Shown here piece by piece: positions 47,605 through 56,150 of a stretch of DNA of 64,000 bases. Both the position numbers and the translations under genes were made by a program. The notes under the pieces were generated by a model. The model saw only the letters and a list, made by a program, of their open reading frames with translations. It had not been told where the DNA came from and did no database searches. Each line of letters starts with the position of its first letter. Position 1 is the first letter of the stretch. Where the stretch lies: NCBI RefSeq assembly GCF_012273895.1, contig NC_052129.1, forward strand, positions 744,001 through 808,000, in the 5' to 3' direction. This DNA comes from Zerene cesonia. Its lineage: Eukaryota; Arthropoda; Insecta; Lepidoptera; Pieridae.

Positions 47605-49339
47605 ACCCCTGAACCGATTTGAATAAAATTTGTACCAAGATTAGGACACATGAGAAAGGATATAAGATAGGGGTTTCCGTTTAACGACGGGGCTTGTTTT
47701 TGATATAATCTTCAGCTCCAGTTTTGACTGTTGTGTTCCTTTTGACAACTAATATAGACATTTATTTATATTATTATAATAATAAAATTCAAAGTTCGAT
47801 TTATTATTATTTCTGTCACTGTCTCTCTACTTTTGTATGGTATCTGACTTCTACCTTATATCTATTGGTCGAGTATTTGGAGATAAATAATATAATTATT
47901 TTTTCACCAAGTCAACAGGAATTCGTAAAATGAGTTGAATAAGAATATACAAATCGCTTTCATTTACATATTCTGGATGAATATTTAATTTCTCTTAAAT
48001 TTCGAATATTTAGCAACCGTCGCTTGGCCTATGTTGATTGTTTTGCATGTAACGATTTTTGTGTTTAAAGCTTTTATCTTTTACTATGAATATAAGTAAT
48101 TTGTGATTTATAATACATTGTACCATATTGTAGTTACATTGAAGAATGGATTCATAATAGTTATTTATATGTTATCTTTTCGATACGGTTGGTATTTAGA
48201 ATTTTCTATTTAAATAAATCTCATCTTACGTTTGAATTTTAGTTAATTCAGATAATATTTCTTATACATGTATGTAATGATAATGAAGTGATTTTTTGTA
48301 GTGTGAGTAGATAGTAAGGTTATTGTTTATCACGTTTTGAAGTTAAAGTTTTTTCTTAGTACTCTTATACAGATAAAATATTGAAACGTCAAAAATTCCG
48401 TAAAATACTATTTGTGTTGTTTTAGTTTTCAAAATTTACAAATTTAAGCTTGTTTTGCTGAGTGTATTTATATATTTACATTATATGCTATCATTAAAAA
48501 TCATTCTCAGTACTGTAGCGAAATTGATTGGTGTTTGCACATTTAGTAAGTTATTTTCGTGCATTTGAATCCCCATTGGCTTGCACCCACACTCATGCTT
48601 ATGAATTTGATCAAATTGTTTGAATATCTGTAGTTGGTGTTCGTTCTCTTTCTATTTAATCTGTGCTCTTTTAAAATTCAAGAATAATTTGAGTTATTTA
48701 TGCTTGTATAAAAAGAAACAAGAAAACTAGAAAGAGATAGCATTCAATGCATTATTAATGTGTGAGTGAGAGGAAATGTTAGCAGTTTTCGTTTGTGCTA
48801 GTCTTTATTTTTGGCGCGGGTTTAATGTTCGAATTTTAAAATAGCAATGAGGCAAATTATATATTGTATTGTGTTTTAATTTCAGTAAAATCTTTAAAAG
48901 AGCACATATACGACATTGGCGTGATTTTGTTGTTTGTTTGTTAATTACGTAACATTTTGTATATATTTTTATCTAAAACGTATAATGTCATACTTTACAT
49001 TCTTTAATTTATTCTATGACTATAATCGTTTAAGATAACTCTACAATGGAATAATTCAATACTTTTTGCGAACGAAGCAGTGGGTATCACATGTTATTTT
49101 AGACGCCTCCACCATATTGTAGATATATTAAGTGTTTAACGTAACCTCTGTTTATGTCTATAATTTTTAATTCCACTGTGAAATTTGAGTTTTAATAGTC
49201 AAATGTCCCTTAAAGTCGCCAGTATGAGAAAGATGATGGAAATACTCCATTATTCCATCATATTTGTTATATCAAGTTCAAATATAAACCACTCCAATAA
49301 CGGATCGATTTAAAAATTCCGTCCCGCGGCGTGCGCGTT
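47605..49339 (+). other. NFI intron, AT-rich
   Basis: No exon or complete mobile element recognised between the repeat ending near 47700 and the promoter-like segment at 49340. Confidence 0.5.
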
Positions 49340-49445
49340 TACCATTCATGAATCGATTGTTTATTGGCGCGGGTTATATCGTCTTGGAGGTGACGTCACA
49401 TTAAAGTAGTATATAAGCCATAATGTGTGGATTCGTGGCTTTCAG
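49340..49445 (+). promoter_or_regulatory. Candidate internal promoter in the NFI gene
   Basis: Just before the 49446 exon there is a compact set of promoter-like motifs: a CCAAT box in reverse (ATTGG) merging into TTGGCGCGGG (49364-49373, E2F-like), a perfect CRE palindrome TGACGTCA (49391-49398), and TATATAAG (49410-49417). An initiation site about 30 bases after the TATA would fall at 49440-49446, on the TTTCAG itself. A CpG-rich tract (GTCCCGCGGCGTGCGCG) precedes it. Function is inferred from motifs only. Confidence 0.4.
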
Positions 49446-49541
49446 GCTATACCCACAATCCGTACAATGGTGTTATATGCAACGATATTATTCTAGCGAC
49501 CGGCGTCTTCTCGTCAAAGGAATTATGGAAATTGTCAAAAG
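49446..49541 (+). CDS. NfI: NFI exon with conserved ATGVFSSKEL segment
   Basis: A 96-base phase 1-1 exon encoding GYTHNPYNGVICNDIILATG then VFSSKELWKLSK. It corresponds to the vertebrate NFI segment around SFVTSGVFSVTELVRVS, a conserved patch beyond the DNA-binding domain, so homology is good. The acceptor is TTTCAG at 49445 and the donor is GTATGT from 49542. The 100 bases before it carry a TATA-like box, a perfect CRE palindrome and an E2F-like site, so this exon may also be the start of an internal transcript (described under the regulatory feature at 49340-49445). Confidence 0.88.
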
Positions 49542-49881
49542 GTATGTGCTTAAACGTAATGTATTATTTTGTTTTGTGTGTTATTTCATGCAGGTATACA
49601 GACTTACTATTACAAACCTTGGGACTAAAATAGAAAGATTTTCAAATGCAAATATTATTCATACCAGACAAAACGCTTCCCACTTTTCAGTGTAATGAAA
49701 AAAGCCACGATTTTAAAACCGTGTGAAAATCAGTGGCTTGAAAGTATCTTTAATGTATTATGTATTTAAGAAGATCATTGATTTCATTACTTCATATAAA
49801 ACTAATAATATATCTTAGCTTCACTTACTTAAGTGTTACTTTCGCATGAACGACGTTCATTAACAAATATATACTTTCCAG

Positions 49882-50043
49882 CATCAATCCTACAAGAAAC
49901 CGGCTCCGAATCACCCGGCGGTTCCGGCGGTGGCATTAAACTGGAGTCCACGTATTACGGCTACAACAGTCCAGCGCCGCCCGCCTTCGAGCCGCCCGCG
50001 GACCGGGGCACGCCCTCCACCATGCTCGTTGGACAGTGCTTTA
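49882..50043 (+). CDS. NfI: NFI exon: Ser/Gly/Pro-rich regulatory segment
   Basis: A 162-base phase 1-1 exon, in frame ASILQETGSESPGGSGGGIK then LESTYYGYNSPAPPAFEPPA then DRGTPSTMLVGQCF. The LESTYYGYNSP stretch resembles the vertebrate NFI motif ESSYYSMSP, which supports the assignment. The acceptor is TTTCCAG at 49881 and the donor GTGAGT from 50044. It is low-complexity, probably disordered, and part of the regulatory region between the DNA-binding domain and the proline-rich C-terminus. GC content is high with several CCG/GCG codons. Confidence 0.88.
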
Positions 50044-50924
50044 GTGAGTTAGATATGATTTTTATTGTTGTTAGTTGAGATGACTTTATAAAAAATTTTT
50101 TTTTGCACACCCTACATTCATAGAAATTGCTTTGGAAGCTTCGTTTTTGTTGAATTACTTTTTGGAAACCCTTATTTGGTAAAAAATTCGGGATTATTAG
50201 TTCAGGTGTTTTCATAAATAAAATTTGTTTTGCAAATCCTACTTTGATAGACATGAATTCGGATGTGTAGTCTTTGATAAATAAATTTTTGGAAACCTTT
50301 AATCGAAAAAAATACCGGGTTCTAAATAAGAATTCTGAATAATTATATAAATTATAAGCACTTTGATTTCAAAACCCAAGTTCCTACAATTACTATTTTA
50401 TATTAAAGTTACTTTTCATTAATTATGAAATCAAATTAATGAATGGTTGATATTAATATTAACATATGCATCTGATATAGCAAGTGTTCGAAAACAATTA
50501 AATAATAAACAATGAAAACATTAAATAGTCTGTGATCTGATGATAAAAATTTGCTGCGTTTATTAGTTTTAGAAAACGTCCAAGACACATGTTTTTTACA
50601 GTATTAGCGGACTTTGTCTGTGTACAACTAGTAGGTCCTGAGATAAGCGCGTTCAAACATATAAACTTTTTAGATATATGTTATTTGGAATATGGATGTA
50701 TGGATATTGAGAAAACGTTAAGGGCAAGCGTTTTGGATTATTGTAATATCCATCAGTTAATAGGGCTATAAGCTATATTAGGTCAAATTAATGAGTTTAC
50801 AGCCTTTTAATCATACAAGTACACATTTGAGCGATCGTTTCGACACCAATAGATTTCTTTTATGGACAACTATGTGGTCAGGTTTTGTCCTGCCAGGCCG
50901 CGAGTTTTTTGCTTTCCATAGTCA
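50044..50924 (+). other. NFI intron, AT-rich
   Basis: No exon seen. A SINE-like fragment (CCTGCCAGGCCGCGAG) is at about 50890. Confidence 0.5.
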
Positions 50925-51073
50925 CTTAACTAATATTATAAAGAAACTAGTTTTTTGTATGTTCGTAACGTTTTCATGCAAAAACCACTAGGCGAATTTT
51001 AAATATTCTTTCACCATTAGGAAACAATTCGACTTAGTGATATAGGCTTTATATGTACCACGGGCGACGCCTT
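50925..51073 (-). mobile_element. Helitron-like element in NFI intron
   Basis: Reverse orientation: ACTAATATTATAAAGAAACT at the left, ending near ACCACGGGCGACGCC. Related to the 23319 family. Confidence 0.5.
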
Positions 51074-51259
51074 GGCGAACAGCAAGAACGTAATAAGTAC
51101 AGTAGTGTTATCTGGCTCTTAGACTATAGAGCTATTTATGCAAGCCGCGTTGGTCCAGCTATATATAGCTGGCGTGTGATTCAGTGATAGTTATTGATGT
51201 AGAGGTTAATGCACGTTTGGTGGTAATTAGTTGTTTTATGTGAAAGATTCTTTATAATT

Positions 51260-51911
51260 ACTAGCTGCGCCTCGCGCTTTCTCCCGCGTAAGTCTGTTTC
51301 CTGTAGTAATATCGGGATAAAAAGTTGCCTATATGTTATTGCAGTTGTCCAACTGTATACGTACCAAATTTCATTGAAAGAAAAGAAAGAAAGAAAGAAA
51401 GAAACATTTATTTGTCAGGGACAGCACAACACACCAATGATAGAAATTATACAAATAAAGAAATAGATACAATTACACAACACATATATAAAACTACACA
51501 AACGAAAAATACCAGCATAAGAAATAAGGAGTGTGTCATAACGACCCTGACAAAAAGGAGACAACTCAGCCTCTGCTGCAATGTTGAGAACATTGACAGC
51601 GCTGTTTTTCAGTGTCCCCTTTATGAGTTAAGGTTTCGAGTGGCGACGCAATGGGTAACAGAAAAAATAAATAAATAAATAAAAAAGACATAATGAACTT
51701 ACTAAAGCGATCACATTTTAATTGAAATAAAGGACTAATAAATAAATAATGATATAAGTTAATAATATTGCTACGTATACATAAAAAAAAAAATAAAAAA
51801 ATAAATAAATAATAATAATTCATTAATATTCTTACACATTAGCAATTCAATGCAATCGGTTCAGTAGTGTTTGCGTGATGACATTAGCGAAGCCGGCGGA
51901 CAGCTAGTTTA
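51260..51911 (+). mobile_element. Lep1-like Helitron split by a nested retrotransposon fragment
   Basis: The left part (51260-51376) ends in ACCAAATTTCATTG and the element resumes at CAATCGGTTCAGTAGTG (about 51853). Between them is a (GAAA)n run followed by a body with CATTTATTTGTCAGGGACAG and TGTTTTTCAGTGTCCC and an ATAAATAAATAAAT-rich right end. The inserted piece resembles the 16026 fragment and looks like a reverse-oriented 3' end of a non-LTR retrotransposon. Short reading frames here are not genes. Confidence 0.7.
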
Positions 51912-51975
51912 TATTAATATCATTATTATGCCTAATTTATCTTTTAATTATAATTATTTATTTCACAATTTTCAG

Positions 51976-52083
51976 GTATCCCACACAGTTCTGCGAGTCT
52001 GAGCGCTGCGCAGGCGCCGCTAGTGCCTTCAAACACTATATTCTACCAACACGCACCGCCCCCCAACGACACACATCCCACTT
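51976..52083 (+). CDS. NfI: NFI exon: Ser/Ala/Pro-rich segment
   Basis: A 108-base phase 1-1 exon reading SIPHSSASLSAAQAPLVPSN then TIFYQHAPPPNDTHPT. The acceptor is TTTTCAG at 51975 and the donor GTAAGT from 52084, both near consensus. No domain is visible; the composition fits the disordered transactivation part of NFI. Like the three preceding exons it is length-divisible by three with symmetric phase and could be skipped silently. The assignment rests on frame continuity and splice sites. Confidence 0.82.
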
Positions 52084-52426
52084 GTAAGTGCTTTGAATTA
52101 AATAAAGATTATTATCAATTGTTTTGTGCAATGCTATCTAGTGGAAAAATATTTCATATCAAAATAATTTGGATTATAAATAAATTTGTTACAGCGCCAT
52201 CTCTTGTAATAATATATTTTGACGGTGTTTCTATTTTTTTTCTTTATTAAAACAATAAAAAAAACGTTATCCTATCTTTCTCATTGGTCTGTTTTTTAGT
52301 TGGATAACATTAATTTATGATAAAGCTATGTGTTGCGAGTAATTTTACTATTATATATTACTCTTCTGCATTTTTATTTGACACACAAAAAGTTAGTTGT
52401 TCTGTGGTCCTATCCTTTTAATTTTT

Positions 52427-52622
52427 AATATTATAAATGCGAAAGTTTGTAAAGATGCGTGTGTGTGTTTGTTGCTCTTTCACGCAAAAACTACTGAACG
52501 GATTGCAATGAAATTCGGTACGTAGATTGCTGGACAACTGGAATAACATATAAGCAACTTTTTATCCCGATATTCCTACGGAATACGGACTTACGCGGGT
52601 GAAACCGCGGGGCGCAGCTAGT
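52427..52622 (-). mobile_element. Lep1-like Helitron in NFI intron
   Basis: Minus orientation, from AATATTATAAATGCGAAAG to GGGGCGCAGCTAGT, about 90 bases before the 52715 exon. Well preserved. Confidence 0.8.
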
Positions 52623-52714
52623 AATTAATGAATCGCGCTTAAAATCCCTAGGAAGTCTTCAATTTCTAAATAAGCATACGTAAATAAAACCACATAATTC
52701 ACAATCAATTCCAG

Positions 52715-52833
52715 CATCAGACGGCCTGTCGAACCAGCATTCGAGCAAGTACGACGGCACGCCGCAGGACTCGCTCGGCGACTTCGTCACGTTCGTGTGC
52801 CAGGAGCCGCCCGCGGATGCGCAGCAGTTGCAA
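52715..52833 (+). CDS. NfI: NFI exon with EFVxxVC-like motif
   Basis: A 119-base exon entering in phase 1 and leaving in phase 0. It reads SSDGLSNQHSSKYDGTPQDS then LGDFVTFVCQEPPADAQQLQ. The end (GDFVTFVCQEP) aligns with the conserved vertebrate NFI motif KEFVQLVCPDAGQQ. The acceptor is TTCCAG at 52714 and the donor GTGAGC from 52834. A poly(A)-tailed repeat and a Lep1-like Helitron lie in the introns close by on either side (52427-52622 and 52920-53098). Confidence 0.9.
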
Positions 52834-52919
52834 GTGAGCCTTTTTGGACATTTTCATGGGTTTTTTTTTTGGTGTTTTTTAAAAAAAAAATAGTGGATAT
52901 TGCTTTATTTGTTCGATCG

Positions 52920-53098
52920 TAAGGGAAGAGGAAGGGATTGACGATTGGAAAGAAGAAATCGTCTGGGTGAGGGTGGGAAATGCACCACTCACCGTACGCC
53001 ACACAGTGGCGTGCCACTATTTTACGCCGGTTTTCTGTGGGGGTGTGGTAATTGCCCGATGCGAGCTGGCCTAATTCGTGCCGGAGCGTGCTCGACTC
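52920..53098 (-). mobile_element. Poly(A)-tailed Lepidoptera repeat, 5' half, in NFI intron
   Basis: Reverse orientation; ends CCGGAGCGTGCTCGACT, with CGCCGGTTTTCTGTGGGGGT. The tail half is missing. Confidence 0.7.
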
Positions 53099-53676
53099 CT
53101 TACCTAAATCTAAATCATCTAATCATTTTGATAAAGCTAAAGAGTCTATTTGACCTTGCTTATCTCAGGAACTACTGACAAATTGTTACACAACGGTTAC
53201 GCTACTGAGGCTGCTCTCTTAGTCTGACATGAACTACTTATAAGATAGAATTACAGTGGTATAAAGGAAATATAGGTGTTATCCTAATTAACAGGCTTTT
53301 GTTGGCTTTAGCTGTATGTTTGTATGTGATTGACTTCTTTAGTATCGATTTTGATTTATATCCAATGGATAGATTTAATTCAAGCTTTTACGTTTGATTT
53401 ATTGATTTGATTATTATCCTGATTAGGATCGCCAGGATTAAATAATGTCCTAACACTTATCTCCTTATGCAGAAGACAAATTATTGATTCTTTCATTAAA
53501 TCGTGTTTTAGTTTTTTAATTGTATTATATGGCGTAATACGTTATTTACTTAATTTACCCATTGTGCATACAGACGTGCATCTTGACATTTATTGCATTA
53601 TTAACAATAAAAGTATAGAATAAATATTACCAATAAGAAAACATTAATTACAAACACTGATTTATAATTATTTCAG

Positions 53677-53785
53677 GTACACAGTTTATCTAGGAGTCCA
53701 AAACCTGCTTATTTCAGCAGCTCCATGTTACCCCCACCACCCCTACCACCAATGGCAAGGCCTGTGGCGATAATAAGATCTACTG
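53677..53785 (+). CDS. NfI: NFI exon: proline-rich MLPPPPLPPMARPV segment
   Basis: A 109-base exon, phase 0 in and phase 1 out, reading VHSLSRSPKPAYFSSSMLPP then PPLPPMARPVAIIRSTG. The MLPPPP..PPMARPV motif is the hallmark of the proline-rich C-terminal activation region of NFI and matches vertebrate paralogues closely. The acceptor is TTTCAG at 53676 and the donor GTGAGT from 53786, both strong. Its phase-1 exit does not fit the phase-0 entry of the next visible exon at 55418, so an exon is missing between them. Confidence 0.93.
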
Positions 53786-54175
53786 GTGAGTTTTTAATTA
53801 TTTATTTTTTATGTCAAAATATTTTTTTTTTTAATAGAATACTCGAATGGAATACGAAATTAGTTTTTATAATAGAATAATGTATATTTATTCTTATTTT
53901 ACTTATAAAAAAAGGTTACCTTTTATAATATAATATGTTCTGAATACTTCTTTATACTACTGACTATCGACGATCGTAGTATTGGGGCTTTAGAGAAATA
54001 AATATATAGCGAGATACAATAAAAACGACAAGTTTTTTTATCAAAAATAATGATCGTCTGGGGAGTAAAGTACTACTCCAGATTTAATATTAGGACCTAA
54101 TGACAACAATTTATTAAAAACAAAACGAATCACGTCAATCAGTTGAAAATCCACAGAGTTATCATGTGTCAAAAC

Positions 54176-54204
<29 letters not shown>

Positions 54205-54207
<3 letters not shown>

Positions 54208-54231
54208 GACATACGAGGTTGTCCATTCGAC

Positions 54232-54302
<71 letters not shown>

Positions 54303-54328
54303 TCGAATGGACAACCTCGTATGTCTTT
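54205..54328. repeat. Long perfect hairpin with (TA)n centre in NFI intron
   Basis: Arms 54205-54236 and 54297-54328 are exact 32-base reverse complements (starting AAAGACATACGAGG) separated by a (TA)n tract of about 56 bases that is itself self-complementary. In the NFI pre-mRNA this would fold into a very stable stem of more than 50 base pairs. Confidence 0.92.
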
Positions 54329-54801
54329 GGAAACGCCAGTTATAATCATTTCACCGCTGCGCCGTTCATATCAAAGAATATAGCAAAGTATATGTACTAC
54401 ATTCTATACTTTGCTATAATTGAAAAAAAAAGGAATACCTGGCCGTACTATAAATATTGTAAGATTGTATGTTCGATTCTCTTTCACGCGAAGACACTGA
54501 CCGAATTTTGATGAAGAGAAATGATAAGTTTACGCTGTAAATTTTTTTTAAGTATTCTATATTAGTTTTTTTGCGAAATTTCGTCAAACTGCGGAACAGT
54601 TTGTTGGCGATGAAATACTTAGTTCAGCCCGGTTGTACATTTTTTCTCTGAGGAAATCTGGCATAGATACCCTCGGTCCTGACTTATGGTCCTACCCACT
54701 AAAACCCCGTACGGTGGAGTGATGGTGGAATGGATGGTAGTGACGCGGTGCTCCCCACCGTCCGCGATCGCCCCGGTAACGCAATACCCCGTGACTTGCA
54801 G

Positions 54802-54817
54802 CGAGCGAGCTGGGCGC
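54802..54817 (+). CDS. NfI: Candidate partial NFI exon truncated by N gap
   Basis: A GC-rich stretch starting near 54690 ends at the N run. Within it, CTTGCAG at 54795-54801 is a plausible acceptor. Taking the exon from 54802 and joining it to the previous phase-1 donor gives A-S-E-L-G before the sequence disappears into the gap. The frame arithmetic requires an exon of length 2 modulo 3 between 53785 and 55418, which this could supply. The acceptor choice is a guess, since the tract before it is not strongly pyrimidine-rich, and the missing exon could instead lie wholly within the gap. Confidence 0.35.
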
Positions 54818-55032
54818 NNNNNNNNNNNNNNNNNNNNNNNNNNNNNNNNNNNNNNNNNNNNNNNNNNNNNNNNNNNNNNNNNNNNNNNNNNNNNNNNNNN
54901 NNNNNNNNNNNNNNNNNNNNNNNNNNNNNNNNNNNNNNNNNNNNNNNNNNNNNNNNNNNNNNNNNNNNNNNNNNNNNNNNNNNNNNNNNNNNNNNNNNNN
55001 NNNNNNNNNNNNNNNNNNNNNNNNNNNNNNNN
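54818..55032. other. Assembly gap of 215 N inside an NFI intron/exon
   Basis: A run of 215 N, not a round number, so probably an estimated size. It starts in a GC-rich tract and probably removes one NFI exon. Confidence 0.98.
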
Positions 55033-55152
55033 TTCACTATTTTTAAAATATAGGATAGTCCCGGTAAGGAAAGGTTAGTTAAGGTTAGTCGGTGCATTTG
55101 TTTTATACATCTTTTCAGTGTAAGCAAATCAGAAGAACTATATATATACATT

Positions 55153-55345
55153 TACTAGCTGCGCCCCGCGGTTTCACTCGCGTAAGTCCGTATCCCGTAG
55201 GAATATCGGGATAAAAAATAAATGTTGGCCGATTCTCAGACCTACCCAATATGCTTACCAAATTTCAGAGGAATCGGTCAAGCCGTTTCGGAGGAGTATA
55301 GAGACTAACATTGTGACACGAGAATTTTATATATAAGATAAAAAT
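55153..55345 (+). mobile_element. Chimeric Helitron: Lep1-like head, other-family tail
   Basis: The first 67 bases (ACTAGCTGCGCCCCGCGG to TCGGGATAAAAA) are Lep1-like. The rest (ATGTTGGCCGATTCTCAGAC to GAGAATTTTATATATAAGAT) is nearly identical to the element at 1256-1440. It sits 70 bases before an NFI exon. Confidence 0.75.
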
Positions 55346-55417
55346 AATTTGCTATGTTTATCTTGACCGACCTAAAAACAAAATTTATAAAATTTAATAT
55401 CTTAATTTATTCCCCAG

Positions 55418-55533
55418 GTGTTTAGCTACGGCTCGCTGGGTGGGGGGGCAGTGGTGTCGGGGGGCGGAGGCGGCTCACCCCCGGGAGGGCTCGGTCTCTA
55501 CGCGCCCAGACAACCTCCTAGGGCTCCGCCAAG
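55418..55533 (+). CDS. NfI: NFI exon: Gly-rich C-terminal segment
   Basis: A 116-base exon (phase 0 in, phase 2 out) reading VFSYGSLGGGAVVSGGGGGS then PPGGLGLYAPRQPPRAPP. The acceptor is TTCCCCAG at 55417 and the donor GTGAAT from 55534. Entering in phase 1 directly from the 53785 donor would give a stop (TAG) at the third codon, so the phase-0 reading, confirmed by the frame of the following exon, is used. It is a GC-rich, low-complexity, probably disordered tail without an evident vertebrate counterpart; likely insect-specific sequence. Confidence 0.82.
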
Positions 55534-55700
55534 GTGAATAGTGTTGTTGTAAATTGTACTAGGATTTACTAAGTAATCAAGCACCGAGATCTACCGTTGT
55601 TACATAATGTTCCAGACGTAGTATCTACAGACCGGTGATTAAGCACATCTTGCCTTTTAATTTAACTATTTTTTACCATTTCATTTTTACATAATTTCAG

Positions 55701-55789
55701 GTGGAACGCTCCATTCCCCACATTAGAAGAAGAATTCAATATAATGACAGCTCCAACGGGCACAGACCACGTGGTGCTTCTAGATGACG
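55701..55789 (+). CDS. NfI: NFI penultimate coding exon
   Basis: An 89-base exon (phase 2 in, phase 1 out) reading RWNAPFPTLEEEFNIMTAPT then GTDHVVLLDD. The acceptor is TTTCAG at 55700 and the donor GTAGTT from 55790. The sequence is mixed hydrophobic and acidic, unlike the low-complexity segments before it, so it may be a short linear motif in the C-terminal tail. I do not recognise it from vertebrate NFI. Confidence 0.82.
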
Positions 55790-56016
55790 GTAGTTATCAA
55801 TAAAGTTTTGTCATAAGTGTAGGGAATTAAAGAATAGAAACATTACAAAATAAGGGGTGGGAGAGGAAATATTATATACCTTTTCATATAGTTTGTTGAA
55901 TTCGAATAGATGTTAATATATTAGATTAGAATCGCTTATATTAAAAATGTATCTGTACAACTCATCATAGGCACACGATGCCTATCCATTCAAAGTCGGT
56001 AACTTTGTGTTTACAG

Positions 56017-56150
56017 AGCGTTTCTTCCATTCAAACGTGATAACATCGGACACGACAGCCATGGACACAACCGGGACCAACGTCCAGTCGGTAGTGGATA
56101 CTGACGACATCGCGCCCGACAAGTCCGCTCCAGACCTGCGCTCGCCGTGA
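56017..56150 (+). CDS. NfI: NFI terminal coding exon and stop
   Basis: The last coding exon (phase 1 in) reads ERFFHSNVITSDTTAMDTTG then TNVQSVVDTDDIAPDKSAPD then LRSP and TGA at 56148-56150. The acceptor is TTTACAG at 56016. The tail is acidic and Ser/Thr-rich. Counting from the first visible exon, the twelve complete exons sum to 1537 bases including the stop, which is 1 modulo 3, independent confirmation that an exon of 2 modulo 3 is absent from the visible sequence. GC-rich sequence continues for about 100 bases past the stop, then becomes AT-rich 3'UTR. Confidence 0.88.

Noticed and set aside
51325..51823. Frames of 117 and 85 codons
   Set aside because: They cover a Helitron fragment and the nested (GAAA)n retrotransposon end.
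54241..54296. TA repeat as evidence of a promoter
   Set aside because: It is a simple microsatellite inside a palindrome; no other core-promoter motif accompanies it.
54686..55151. Open frames spanning the second N gap
   Set aside because: Mostly unknown bases; only the GC-rich left edge is informative and is used for the partial NFI exon.
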